DNA of 64,000 nt from Streptomyces sp. NRRL S-118. GTDB lineage: Bacteria > Actinomycetota > Actinomycetes > Streptomycetales > Streptomycetaceae. The stretch lies in NCBI RefSeq assembly GCF_000716335.1, contig NZ_KL591021.1, positions 73,657 to 137,656 of the forward strand. Reading direction: 5' to 3'. The notes under the pieces are model-generated. The model saw only the letters and a list, made by a program, of their open reading frames with translations, made no database searches and was not told the DNA's origin. Positions 8,526 through 17,115 of this stretch are shown here, piece after piece. How positions within the stretch are numbered: position 1 is the first letter of the stretch; each line of letters begins with the position of its first letter. The translations under genes and the position numbers were made by a program.

Positions 8526-10121
8526 ATGAACGACGGGAAGCCCACCGGTTCTCAGCCCACTTGGTGGAGCCGTCCGGCCCGCCCCACCACCCGGGCGGCG
8601 GCGCCCACGGTCCCGCACCCCGCGCCGCCGCTGTCCCTGACGAAGCCCGCGCCCGCACCTGCGGCCGCACCGGCCGAACCGGAGCCCGCGGCCGCCCCCG
8701 CGGGTCCCGCGGTGTCCGTACCCGGCCCGGCCGCCCCGGCATCCGGGGCAGCGGGCCCCGCCCCGGCCGCGCCGCCGCTGCACGCGCCCGACGAGTACCG
8801 CACGCCGCCGTACGGCGAGCCCGGGCCCTGGGCGCCCGCGCCGCCCGTGCAGCGGCCGGTCGCCACCCCGCCGCACGGCACGGTGGTGCCCGCGGCACCC
8901 CCCGCGTACGGCACCCCGCAGCCATCGCATTGGATCCAGTACGACCCCTGGAGCAGCCCCGGCGGGCGGCCGCAGCCGCTGACGAGCGCCGGTGAGCCGC
9001 CCGCCCGCAAGGCCCCGCGCCGGGGAACGTGGCTGGTCGGGGCGCTGCTGTTCGCCCTGCTCACCGGTGTGCTCGGCGGCGGCGTCGGCGCGTACATCGA
9101 GCGCAACGGCGGGCTCACCACCGTCGAACTGCCGCAGGCCGGCCGCGAGGACACCGGCCGCGCCCCCGACAGCGTGGCCGGGATCGCCGCCAGCGCCCTG
9201 CCCAGCGTCGTCACGCTCCATGTGAGCGGCGGCGGCGAACAGGGCACCGGAACCGGCTTCGTCCTGGACGAGCGCGGCCACATCCTGACCAACAACCACG
9301 TCGTCGACCCCGCCGGCACCTCCGGGGACATCACGATCACCTTCAGCAGCGGGGAGACGGCCGCCGCCCGGCTCGTCGGCAAGGACAGCGGGTACGACCT
9401 CGCGGTCGTCCAGGTCACCGGCGTGTCCAACCTCAAGCCGCTGCCCCTCGGCAATTCCGACAACGTCCGCGTCGGCGATCCCGTCGTGGCCATCGGCGCG
9501 CCCTTCGACCTCCAGAACACCGTCACCTCCGGCATCATCAGCGCCAAGGAGAGGCCCATCACCGCGGGCGGCGAGAAGGGCGACGGCAGCGACATCAGCT
9601 ACGTCGACGCGCTCCAGACCGACGCCCCGATCAACCCCGGCAACTCGGGCGGCCCGCTGGTCGACTCCCGGGCCCGTGTCATCGGCATCAACAGCGCCAT
9701 CCGCGCCGCCGACAGCGGTTCCGGCCCCGAGGGCGGGCAGGCGGGGTCGATAGGTCTCGGTTTCGCCATCCCCATCAACCAGGGCAAGCGCGTCGCCGAG
9801 GAATTGATCAACACCGGCAAGGCCACCCACCCGGTCATCGGGGTCAGCCTCGACATGAAGTACAGCGGCGACGGCGCCCGGGTCGGCGAGAAGGCCCAGG
9901 ACGGCGGCGCGTCCGTCATCGCCGGCGGCCCCGCCGACAAGGCGGGCATCCGGCCCGGCGACGTCATCACCGAGGTCGACGGCCGGCGGGTGCACAGCGG
10001 TGAGGAGCTCATCGTCAAGATCCGCGCCCACCGCCCCGGCGACCGGCTGGAGCTGACCCTGGAGCGCGGCGGCAAGGAACAGACGAAGACGCTGACCCTG
10101 GGTTCGTCCACCGGTGACTGA
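8526..10121 (+). CDS. htrA: HtrA/DegP-type serine protease with PDZ domain
   Basis: 531 residues. A Pro/Ala-rich cytoplasmic N-terminus (about 160 residues) is followed by one membrane helix (TWLVGALLFALLTGVLGGGVGAYI), then a trypsin-like domain with catalytic triad H258 (NNHVVD), D291 (SGYDLAVV) and S374 (NPGNSGGPL), and a C-terminal PDZ domain (VIAGGPADKAGIRPGDVITEVDG). ATG at 8526 preceded by GCGGGGAGC. It would act outside the membrane in degrading or refolding damaged proteins. It lies 97 bp after the anti-sigma gene and is likely part of the same stress operon. In mycobacteria the homologue HtrA is essential and partners with other envelope factors. Confidence 0.92.
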   Translation: MNDGKPTGSQPTWWSRPARPTTRAAAPTVPHPAPPLSLTKPAPAPAAAPAEPEPAAAPAGPAVSVPGPAAPASGAAGPAPAAPPLHAPDEYRTPPYGEPGPWAPAPPVQRPVATPPHGTVVPAAPPAYGTPQPSHWIQYDPWSSPGGRPQPLTSAGEPPARKAPRRGTWLVGALLFALLTGVLGGGVGAYIERNGGLTTVELPQAGREDTGRAPDSVAGIAASALPSVVTLHVSGGGEQGTGTGFVLDERGHILTNNHVVDPAGTSGDITITFSSGETAAARLVGKDSGYDLAVVQVTGVSNLKPLPLGNSDNVRVGDPVVAIGAPFDLQNTVTSGIISAKERPITAGGEKGDGSDISYVDALQTDAPINPGNSGGPLVDSRARVIGINSAIRAADSGSGPEGGQAGSIGLGFAIPINQGKRVAEELINTGKATHPVIGVSLDMKYSGDGARVGEKAQDGGASVIAGGPADKAGIRPGDVITEVDGRRVHSGEELIVKIRAHRPGDRLELTLERGGKEQTKTLTLGSSTGD

Positions 10122-10226
10122 ACCGCCGCCCGGCGGCCATCGCCCGGTACCGCCCCGTCGGCCGGGCCAGGTACCGTGGAGCGGGCCCCGAGCCCCGGGA
10201 ACCGGACCCCGAGAAGGAGCGGCAAG

Positions 10227-10649
10227 GTGTTCAACGACATAGGCGCATTCGAGCTCGTGGCGCTCGTGGTCCTTGCCGTGCTCATTTTCGGCCCGGACAA
10301 GCTGCCGAAGGTCATCCAGGACGCGGCCCGCTTCATCCGGAAGATCCGCGCGTTCTCGGAGAACGCGAAGCATGACATCCGCAGCGAGCTCGGCCCCGAG
10401 TTCAAGGACTTCGACTTCGAGGACCTGAACCCCAAGACGTTCATCCGCAAGCAGCTCGCCGAGAACGAGGATCTCAGGGAGATCCGTACCGGCTTCGATC
10501 TCAAGAAGGAGATCAACGAGGTGGCCGGCGCGGTCAACGACCACGGCGACTCCTCCGTCCCGGCCCCCTCGGGAGCACCGGACCTGCTGAAGAAGCGGGA
10601 CGTGCCGGGGCAGGGCGAGCGTCCTCCGTTCGACGCCGACGCCACCTGA
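10227..10649 (+). CDS. tatB: Sec-independent protein translocase TatB
   Basis: 140 residues. N-terminal amphipathic/transmembrane layout VFNDIGAFELVALVVLAVLIFGPDKLPKV with the diagnostic phenylalanine-glycine-proline hinge and the Glu in the membrane segment typical of TatB, then a long amphipathic helix (AARFIRKIRAFSENAKHDI) and a charged tail. GTG start at 10227 after GAAGGAGCGG. It forms the receptor of the twin-arginine export machine with TatC. TatA and TatC are elsewhere, as usual in Streptomyces. The placement at the end of the sigma/anti-sigma/HtrA cluster is conserved with mycobacteria. Confidence 0.92.
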   Translation: MFNDIGAFELVALVVLAVLIFGPDKLPKVIQDAARFIRKIRAFSENAKHDIRSELGPEFKDFDFEDLNPKTFIRKQLAENEDLREIRTGFDLKKEINEVAGAVNDHGDSSVPAPSGAPDLLKKRDVPGQGERPPFDADAT

Positions 10650-10728
10650 CCGCAGGTCTTCCCGATCCGCGCCCCGTGAGGTGGCTAAGCTCTCCCTCTG
10701 TCCACGTATCGAGGAGGCGGCCGGACAG

Positions 10729-11400
10729 ATGGAGACGACAAGTCGGGTAGGGGCGCAGAGTGCTGCGCCCGGTGCCAGATCCCCCGAGGGGGTGCCCAAG
10801 GCCCGGCGCACGGTCGACGGTTACCTGCGCGCGCCCTTCCCCTGGTACGGACTTGACGAGGCGTTCACCGGATCGCGCTGGCTGATGCAGGTCGGCACCT
10901 CCGCCGACGGCACCGTCCAGCACGGCTCGACCGGGCACGGTGACGAGCCGGCGATACGGCCCGAGGCGATCGGAGCCCCCGCCGAACGGGAGCGCTTCGC
11001 GGTCGTCGTCACGGTCGCCGCGAGCCCCGTACGGCGCAGCGGCGACGGCACGGGCGTCCTGGACGCCACGACCGTCTCCTCCGCCGCCTGGCTGGCCGGC
11101 TCCGGGCTCCTGGCGTACACCTGGCCGCCCCAGCTGGACCACTCGCTGCGGGACGACTGGCTGGACCAGCAGACGGAGACCGCCTTCGCGCTGGCCGACG
11201 ACCTGGGCGGCCCGGCCTGGACGACGCTGTCGCTGCCCGTCGACGGGGTGCCGATGCCGTTCCACTACCGGGAGTCCGAGTTCGGCTGGGTGCTGGCCGG
11301 CACCACCCGCGAGGGCGTCCACCTGGGCGCGTACGGGCGGGGCATGAGCGCCTACGGGCTGGGCTTCGCGGTCGTGCAGGACATCACGTCGTACGCGTAG
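10729..11400 (+). CDS. Conserved actinobacterial hypothetical protein
   Basis: 223 residues, no recognised domain. There is no signal peptide or membrane segment. It has a moderately hydrophobic core (FAVVVTVAASPV, WTTLSLPVDGVPMPFHYRESEFGWVLAGTT) and ends GLGFAVVQDITSYA. ATG at 10729 with an excellent GAGGAGG 9 bases upstream; the earlier in-frame ATG at 10681 lacks support. It lies 79 bp after tatB and before a strong terminator. It keeps this position next to tatB in other Streptomyces from memory, but its role is unknown. Confidence 0.85.
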   Translation: METTSRVGAQSAAPGARSPEGVPKARRTVDGYLRAPFPWYGLDEAFTGSRWLMQVGTSADGTVQHGSTGHGDEPAIRPEAIGAPAERERFAVVVTVAASPVRRSGDGTGVLDATTVSSAAWLAGSGLLAYTWPPQLDHSLRDDWLDQQTETAFALADDLGGPAWTTLSLPVDGVPMPFHYRESEFGWVLAGTTREGVHLGAYGRGMSAYGLGFAVVQDITSYA

Positions 11401-11458
11401 GCCCGTGGAGCGCGGGCGGACGCACCGCCGAGACGTGCGGTGCGGGCGCCGTGCACGG

Positions 11459-11488
11459 CTGAGGGGCGGCCCTCGGGCCGCCCCTCAG
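11459..11488. terminator. Strong bidirectional hairpin terminator
   Basis: Perfect 13-bp stem CTGAGGGGCGGCC (11459-11471) and complement (11476-11488) with a CTCG tetraloop. It lies between the convergent hypothetical gene ending at 11400 and mrp ending at 11501. No clear U tract, as is usual in Streptomyces. Confidence 0.8.
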
Positions 11489-11500
11489 CCGCAGGTGCGC

Positions 11501-12634
11501 TCAGAACTTGTTGCGCGGGGTGATCCCCAGCGACATGCCCGACAGGCCGCGCTGGCGGCCGCCCAGCTTGCCCGCGATGGAGCGCAGCGCGGCACCCGCC
11601 GGCGAGTCCGGGTCGCTCAGGACGACCGGCTTGCCCTCGTCGCCGCCCTCGCGCAGCCGCACGTCGATCGGGATCTGGCCCAGTACCGGCACCGTGGCGC
11701 CCGTGGTGCGGGTCAGGCCGTCGGCGACCTTCTGGCCCCCGCCCGTGCCGAAGACGTCGACCATCTCGTCACAGTGCGGGCACGGCAGGCCCGACATGTT
11801 CTCGACGACGCCCACGATCTTCTGGTGGGTCTGCACGGCGATGGAGCCGGCGCGCTCGGCGACCTCGGCCGCCGCCTGCTGCGGTGTGGTGACGACGAGG
11901 ATCTCGGCGTTGGGGACGAGCTGCGCGACGGAGATCGCGATGTCGCCGGTGCCCGGGGGCAGGTCGAGCAGCAGGACGTCCAGGTCGCCCCAGTACACGT
12001 CCGCGAGGAACTGCTGGAGCGCACGGTGCAGCATCGGGCCGCGCCAGACCACCGGCGCGTTGCCGGGGGTGAACATGCCGATGGAGATGACCTTCACGCC
12101 GTTCGCCGACGGCGGCATGATCATGTTCTCGACCTGGGTGGGGCGGCCGTCCGCGCCGAGCATGCGCGGCACGCTGTGCCCGTAGATGTCCGCGTCCACG
12201 ACGCCGACCTTCAGCCCGTCGGCGGCCATCGCCGCCGCCAGGTTCACGGTCACGGAGGACTTGCCGACACCGCCCTTGCCGGACGCCACCGCGTAGACGC
12301 GGGTCAGCGAGCCGGGCTTGGCGAACGGCACCTCGCGCTCGGCGGTGGTACCGCGCAGGGCGGCCGCCAGCTCCTTGCGCTGCTCGTCGCTCATCACGTC
12401 GAGCGTCACGTCGACGCCGGTGACGCCTTCGACCCGCGACACGGCCTCGCTCACGCGCGCGATGATCGTCTCGCGCATCGGACAGCCGGAGACCGTCAGA
12501 TAGACGGTGACGGCGACCGCGCCGTCCGCACCGATCTCCACCGACTTGACCATGCCGAGTTCGGTGATCGGCCGGTTGATCTCGGGGTCGTTCACCGTCG
12601 CCAGTGCTTCGCGCACCGCGTCTTCCGTAACCAT
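11501..12634 (-). CDS. mrp: Mrp/ApbC family Fe-S cluster carrier ATPase
   Basis: 377 residues. An N-terminal MIP18/DUF59 domain (residues 1-85, with SGCPMRETI) is fused to a ParA-like ATPase domain with deviant Walker A SGKGGVGKSS at 118-127, DADIYGHSVPRMLG, LLDLPPGTGD and VVENMSGLPCPHCDE. The CPHC pair near residue 287 is the Fe-S-bridging CxxC of a Mrp/Nbp35 dimer. It assembles or transfers [4Fe-4S] clusters in the cytosol. ATG at 12634. The WhiB-type, AdnA and other Fe-S proteins of this window are plausible clients, but that is inference. Confidence 0.93.
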   Translation of the reverse strand: MVTEDAVREALATVNDPEINRPITELGMVKSVEIGADGAVAVTVYLTVSGCPMRETIIARVSEAVSRVEGVTGVDVTLDVMSDEQRKELAAALRGTTAEREVPFAKPGSLTRVYAVASGKGGVGKSSVTVNLAAAMAADGLKVGVVDADIYGHSVPRMLGADGRPTQVENMIMPPSANGVKVISIGMFTPGNAPVVWRGPMLHRALQQFLADVYWGDLDVLLLDLPPGTGDIAISVAQLVPNAEILVVTTPQQAAAEVAERAGSIAVQTHQKIVGVVENMSGLPCPHCDEMVDVFGTGGGQKVADGLTRTTGATVPVLGQIPIDVRLREGGDEGKPVVLSDPDSPAGAALRSIAGKLGGRQRGLSGMSLGITPRNKF

Positions 12635-12676
12635 ACGGAGATGGTACGGCGCCGCCCCCGGCCGCCGGAAAGGCTC

Positions 12677-13210
12677 TCAGCGGTCGGGTTCGTCACTTCC
12701 GTGCGCCGCCGGGTCCCGCCGCTCGGCGAGCTCGCGGACCAGGTCCTCCAGCTCGGAGCGGATCCAGTCGCGCGTGGCGACCTCTCCCAGGCCCATGCGC
12801 AGCGCTGCGATCTCCCTGGTCAGGTACTCGGTGTCGGCGATCGAGCGCTCGTTCTGCTTGCGGTCCTGCTCCTGCGTGACCCGGTCCCGGTCGGCCTGCC
12901 GGTTCTGCGCGAGCAGGATCAGCGGAGCGGCGTACGACGCCTGCAGGGAGAGCATCAGCGTCAGGAAGATGAACGGGTACTCGTCGAACCGCAGCCGGTC
13001 GGGCGCGGAGACGTTCCACACCACCCACACGATGACGACCGCGGTCATCCAGACCAGGAACCGGCCGGTCCCGATGAAGCGGGCGATCCGCTCCGACAGC
13101 CGCCCGAACGCCTCGGGGTCGTACTCCGGCAGCAGCCGCGGCCGCCGGACGCGCGGCTGGTCCAGCCGGATCCGGGGCGCGGGCCGCTCACCCTGCCGGT
13201 CGAGCGCCAT
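12677..13210 (-). CDS. DUF1003 membrane protein
   Basis: 177 residues. Two membrane segments (FLVWMTAVVIVWVVWNV and FIFLTLMLSLQASYAAPLILLAQN) with the conserved DUF1003 features NRQADRDRVTQEQDRKQNE after the second helix. The C-terminus is a charged, probably coiled-coil region. The start overlaps the 3' end of the upstream MgtE-like gene by 23 bases, so the two are translationally coupled. DUF1003 has no firm biochemical function; the coupling points to a role with the Mg-linked CBS protein. Confidence 0.88.
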   Translation of the reverse strand: MALDRQGERPAPRIRLDQPRVRRPRLLPEYDPEAFGRLSERIARFIGTGRFLVWMTAVVIVWVVWNVSAPDRLRFDEYPFIFLTLMLSLQASYAAPLILLAQNRQADRDRVTQEQDRKQNERSIADTEYLTREIAALRMGLGEVATRDWIRSELEDLVRELAERRDPAAHGSDEPDR

Positions 13211-14480
13211 GCGCGGCCTCCCCGCCCGGCTCGTGCTCGAACTCGGTCTCGCGCCAGTCCTCGGGCAGCAGGTGGTCCAGGACGTCGTCGACGGTGACCG
13301 CGCCGAGCAGGGACCCGCTGTCGTCCACGACCGGGGCGGCCACCAGGTTGTAGGCGGCGAGGTAGCTCGTCACCGCGGGCAGCGGGGTGTCCGGGGTGAG
13401 CGGCGCCAGGTCGGTGTCCGCGATCGCCGACACGAGGGTGAAGGGCGGATCCCTCAGCAGCCGCTGGAAGTGCACGGTGCCGAGGAACTTCCCGGTCGGC
13501 GTCTCGTCCGGCGGCCGGCACACGTACACCTGCGCCGCGAGCGCGGGGGACAGGTCCTGCCGGCGCACGCGCGCGAGCGCGTCGGCGACGGTCGCGTCGG
13601 GGCGCAGCACGATCGGCTCCGTGGTCATCAGCCCGCCCGCCGTGCGCTCCTCGTACGCCATCAGCCGGCGCACGTCGGCGGCGTCGTCGGGCCGCATCAG
13701 CGTCAGCAGCCGCTCCTTGTCCTCCTCGGGCAGCTCGGACAGCAGGTCGGCGGCGTCGTCCGGGTCCATGGCCTCCAGGACGTCCGCGGCGCGCTCCTCC
13801 TTGAGCTTGCCGAGGATCTCGACCTGGTCGTCCTCGGGCAGCTCCTCCAGCACGTCGGCGAGCCGGTCGTCGTCGAGGGCGGCGGCGACCTCGGAGCGGC
13901 GCTTGGGGGAGAGGTGGTGCAGCACGTTGGCGAGGTCGGCCGCGCGCATCCGCTCGAAGGTGGCGACCAGGCTCTCCGCGCCCTGCCCGTGCTCCTCCAG
14001 CGAGAAGCCGGTGACGGCGGACCACTCGACGGTCAGCGTCTCGCCCTTGCGGCGCAGCGCCCCGCCGCCGCCCCGCCGGACGAAGACCTTGTCGATCTCC
14101 CAGTCGCGGCGGGCCGGGAGCTGCTGGACGGAGACGTCGAGGACGGTCACCTCCGAGCCGTCCTCGACCAGCCGGACCCGGCGGTCGAGCAGCTCGCCGA
14201 GGACCAGGCGCTCGGTGGGGCGCTGCTCGAAGCGGCGCACGTTCAGCACCCCGGTCGTGATGACCTGGCCGGACTCGATGCCGGTCACCCGGGTCATGGG
14301 CAGGAAGATCCGGCGCCGGCCGATCACCTCGACCACCAGGCCCAGCAGGCGGGGCGGCCGGCGCCCCACGCGCAGCATCGCGACGAGGTCGCGGACGCGG
14401 CCGACCTGGTCGCCGTTGGGGTCGAAGACGGGTACGCCGGCGAGGTGCGAGACGAAGACGCGGGGTGCGCCTGCCACCAT
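13188..14480 (-). CDS. Soluble MgtE-N/CBS-domain protein with PRC-barrel
   Basis: 430 residues. An N-terminal PRC-barrel-like part (VFVSHLAGVPVFDPNGDQVGRVRDLVAMLR, then VLGELLDRRVRLV) is followed by an MgtE N-terminal superhelix (DLANVLHHLSPKRRSEVAAALDDDRLADVLEELPEDDQVEILGKL, DPDDAADLLSELPEED) and two CBS repeats (LMTTEPIVLRPDATVADAL; ...LLGAVTVDDVLDHLLPEDW). The Mg-sensing half of MgtE is complete, but the C-terminal transport membrane domain is absent and the protein ends in a soluble tail. The ATG at 14480 has GAGGAGG 8 bases before it; the GTG three codons earlier overlaps that site and is less likely. Probably a Mg or nucleotide sensor rather than a channel. Confidence 0.87.
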   Translation of the reverse strand: MVAGAPRVFVSHLAGVPVFDPNGDQVGRVRDLVAMLRVGRRPPRLLGLVVEVIGRRRIFLPMTRVTGIESGQVITTGVLNVRRFEQRPTERLVLGELLDRRVRLVEDGSEVTVLDVSVQQLPARRDWEIDKVFVRRGGGGALRRKGETLTVEWSAVTGFSLEEHGQGAESLVATFERMRAADLANVLHHLSPKRRSEVAAALDDDRLADVLEELPEDDQVEILGKLKEERAADVLEAMDPDDAADLLSELPEEDKERLLTLMRPDDAADVRRLMAYEERTAGGLMTTEPIVLRPDATVADALARVRRQDLSPALAAQVYVCRPPDETPTGKFLGTVHFQRLLRDPPFTLVSAIADTDLAPLTPDTPLPAVTSYLAAYNLVAAPVVDDSGSLLGAVTVDDVLDHLLPEDWRETEFEHEPGGEAAHGARPAG

Positions 14481-14656
14481 GCCGCACACCTCCTCGTCTG
14501 CCGGAAAGCACAGGTTTCGTGCCGATTCAGGCTAGCCCGTCCTGGTGCGGGTCGCCCAGGCAGGGCGTCCGTCCGGCTCTCTGGCGAACGGCGCAGACGG
14601 CACAGGTACGCTGCGGTCTCACGATCCCCCACAGGCAGATGAGAGGCAGTGCGCAG

Positions 14657-15433
14657 GTGACCGCTCTCCCCCCGGCTTCGCGTGCCCGCCGGGCAGTCCG
14701 GGCATCCCTTCCCGTCGCGCTCTGCGCCGGGCTGGCCGCGGTGCTCACCGCGTGCGGTGAGGATCCGGACGAAGGGACCAACGGGGTGGGCAAGCTGTCC
14801 GCCTCCGAGATCGAGGCCAAGGCGCAGGGCGCCGCGGACACCGCGAAGGCGGTACGGCTGTCCGGGACGCTGGTCAGCAAGGGCGGCACGTACAAGCTGA
14901 ACATGCGGCTGAACGAGACCGGGGCGATCGGTTCGGTCGTCACCAGGACCAGCACCTTCGAGCTGCTGCGGGTCGGCGACGCCCTCTACCTGAAGGCCGA
15001 CGCGGCCTTCTGGTCCCACGCGGAGAGCACCGGGGGCGACGAGTCCGCCGAGTCGGACACGACGGCGGCCGACAAGCTCAACGACAAGTACGTGGTCGTC
15101 CCGCAGGACGACCCCTCCTACAAGCAGCTGCGCGGCTTCACGGAGAAGAACGTGCTGCTGGACGGCTTGCTGGAGCTCCACGGCGAGGTGGTCAAGGGCG
15201 ACCGCGACAAGATCGGCGGCATCCGCACGATCAAGGTGGCGGGCGGCGCGCAGGGCGAGGGCGGCACGCTGGACGTCTCCCTGGAGGGCACCCCGTACCC
15301 CGTGCAGTTCGCCCGCGGCGGGGGTGCGGGCGTGGTGGTCCTGTCCGACTGGAACCAGGACTTCGCCCTGAGGGCGCCCGCGAAGGAGGAGACGGTCGAC
15401 TACGGCCGCCAGCTCCCCCGCACCAGCGACTGA
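14657..15433 (+). CDS. Putative lipoprotein, LppX/LprG-like
   Basis: 258 residues. Signal peptide ending in lipobox LTAC (LPVALCAGLAAVLTAC|GED), so it should be lipid-anchored outside the membrane. The mature part (IEAKAQGAADTAKAVRLSGTLVSKGGTYKLNMRL...GDALYLKADAAFW) resembles the LppX/LprAFG lipoprotein fold that carries lipids in mycobacteria, but similarity by eye is modest. I chose the GTG at 14657 with GAGAGG upstream; ATG at 14639 is the alternative. Substrate unknown. Confidence 0.83.
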   Translation: MTALPPASRARRAVRASLPVALCAGLAAVLTACGEDPDEGTNGVGKLSASEIEAKAQGAADTAKAVRLSGTLVSKGGTYKLNMRLNETGAIGSVVTRTSTFELLRVGDALYLKADAAFWSHAESTGGDESAESDTTAADKLNDKYVVVPQDDPSYKQLRGFTEKNVLLDGLLELHGEVVKGDRDKIGGIRTIKVAGGAQGEGGTLDVSLEGTPYPVQFARGGGAGVVVLSDWNQDFALRAPAKEETVDYGRQLPRTSD

Positions 15434-15455
15434 CCGGACGCGCCGGAGCGCGCGG

Positions 15456-15965
15456 TCAGCGCTTGCGGCGCTTGAGGAGCAGGCGGGGGAGTGCCGCCGG
15501 GACGGGCCGGCGCGTGGTGACCGGGGTGGGCAGCGGGACCGCCGCCAGGGAGCCGTCGGGGTGGACCGTCGTCGCGTCCCGCGGGTCAAGCCGCAGCAGG
15601 CGGCACTCGCGTGCCCACCGCTCGGTCATCGTCTCGGCGTCCGGGGCGTTCAGCCGCTTGCCCTTCAGCTCGGCGGCCGCCGCCTGCCACGCCTCCGAGC
15701 CGGGCGCCAGCTCGCTCACCGCGGCGGTCCACGAGACGATCCGGCCGCCCTTGTCCTTGCTGCGCACGGTCACCTCGGCGGTGGCGCCGTCCACGAGCCC
15801 CGGCAGCGGCTGCTCGCCGGGGCCGTCGCCCAGGAGGTGCGCCGCGCCGTCGTGCCACACGTGCCACACGGGACGGGCCGGGCCCTCGCCCCGTACCCAG
15901 ATGAGGCCGGACTTCTTGGTGGCCTCCTCGACGAGGGCCTGGTCGAGCAGCGTTTCCGGAGTCAT
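15456..15965 (-). CDS. Conserved hypothetical protein, possible FMN-binding split barrel
   Basis: 169 residues. It starts MTPETLLDQALVEEATKKSGLIWVRGEG and has alternating short strands (VWHVWHDGAAHLLGDGPGEQPLPGL, ATAEVTVRSKDKGGRIVSWTAAVSEL) that suggest a pyridoxamine-oxidase-like split barrel. It lacks a clear flavin motif and ends in a basic tail LLLKRRKR. It lies 22 bp downstream of corA on the same strand and could be co-transcribed with it. Function not assigned. Confidence 0.8.
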   Translation of the reverse strand: MTPETLLDQALVEEATKKSGLIWVRGEGPARPVWHVWHDGAAHLLGDGPGEQPLPGLVDGATAEVTVRSKDKGGRIVSWTAAVSELAPGSEAWQAAAAELKGKRLNAPDAETMTERWARECRLLRLDPRDATTVHPDGSLAAVPLPTPVTTRRPVPAALPRLLLKRRKR

Positions 15966-15987
15966 ACCGGCAGCTTAGCCACTCGCG

Positions 15988-17115
15988 CTACAGCCACCCG
16001 TTGCGCTTCAGGGTGCGGTGGATCGCGAAGCAGATGACCGAGATCCCGACCAGCACCAGCGGGTAGCCGTACTTCCAGCGCAGCTCCGGCATGTAGTCGA
16101 AGTTCATGCCGTACACGCCGCACACCGCCGTCGGTACGGCGATGATCGCCGCCCACGAGGTGATCTTGCGCATGTCCTCGTTCTGCGCGACCGTCGCCTG
16201 CGCCAGGTTCGCCTGGAGGATCGAGTTCAGCAGTTCGTCGAACCCGACGACCTGCTCCTGCACCCGCGCCAGGTGGTCGGCGACGTCCCGGAAGTACTTC
16301 TGGATGTCCGGGTCCACCAGCCGCATCGGCCGCTCGCTCAGCAGCTGCATCGGGCGCAGCAGCGGCGAGACCGCCCGCTTGAACTCCAGCACCTCGCGCT
16401 TGAGCTGGTAGATCCGCCCGGTGTCGGTGCCCCGCGTGGAGCCCTTCGTCGGCGGCGAGAAGACGTCGATCTCGATCTGGTCGATGTCGATCTCCACGGC
16501 GTCGGCCACCGCGATGTAGCCGTCCACCACGTGGTCGGCGATGGCGTGCAGCACGGCCGACGGCCCCTTCTCCAGGAGCTCCGGCTCGCCCTCCATGCGG
16601 TGCCGCAGGTTGCGCAGGGACCCCTGGCCGCCGTGCCGGACGGTGATCACGAAGTCCCGTCCGGTGAAGCACATCACCTCACCGGTCTCGACGACCTCGC
16701 TGGTCGCGGTGAGCTCGGCGTGGTCCACGTAGTGGATCGTCTTGAAGACGGTGAACAGGGTGTCGTCGTACCGCTCCAGCTTCGGCCGCTGGTGGGCGTG
16801 GACGGCGTCCTCCACGGCGAGCGGGTGCAGCCCGAACTCGGCGGCGATGCCCGCGAATTCGGCCTCCGTCGGCTCGTGCAGCCCGATCCACGCGAAGCCA
16901 CCGCCCTCGCGGACCTGCTGCATGGCCTCACGCGGCGTCAGGCACGCCTCGTCCTTCAGGCGGCGGCCGTCGCGGTAGACGGCGCAGTCGACGACGGCGC
17001 TCGACGCCGAGGGGTCGCGGGTCGCGTCGTAGGAGTTGTACGCGTTGTACGGGGCGCCGGTGCGCTTGCGCAGGGAGGGGCGTACTGCTGCGCGCAGGTC
17101 ACGGATCATCGACAT
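15988..17115 (-). CDS. corA: CorA-family magnesium/cobalt transporter
   Basis: 375 residues. The family signature YGMNF is at about residue 335, at the end of the first of two C-terminal membrane helices (ITSWAAIIAVPTAVCGVYGMNF and PLVLVGISVICFAIHRTL), with the basic end LKRNGWL. The large N-terminal cytoplasmic funnel (ALHEPTEAEF-like region, VDIDQIEIDVF) precedes it. ATG at 17115 with GGAG nearby; an ATG two codons later is possible. It makes a pentameric Mg2+ channel. Its placement near the MgtE-N/CBS and DUF1003 genes gives a Mg-related neighbourhood. Confidence 0.92.
   Translation of the reverse strand: MSMIRDLRAAVRPSLRKRTGAPYNAYNSYDATRDPSASSAVVDCAVYRDGRRLKDEACLTPREAMQQVREGGGFAWIGLHEPTEAEFAGIAAEFGLHPLAVEDAVHAHQRPKLERYDDTLFTVFKTIHYVDHAELTATSEVVETGEVMCFTGRDFVITVRHGGQGSLRNLRHRMEGEPELLEKGPSAVLHAIADHVVDGYIAVADAVEIDIDQIEIDVFSPPTKGSTRGTDTGRIYQLKREVLEFKRAVSPLLRPMQLLSERPMRLVDPDIQKYFRDVADHLARVQEQVVGFDELLNSILQANLAQATVAQNEDMRKITSWAAIIAVPTAVCGVYGMNFDYMPELRWKYGYPLVLVGISVICFAIHRTLKRNGWL

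Noticed and set aside
11405..13297. 630-codon + frame across mrp and the DUF1003 gene
   Set aside because: Antisense to the P-loop and MIP18 motifs of Mrp; composition typical of shadow frames.
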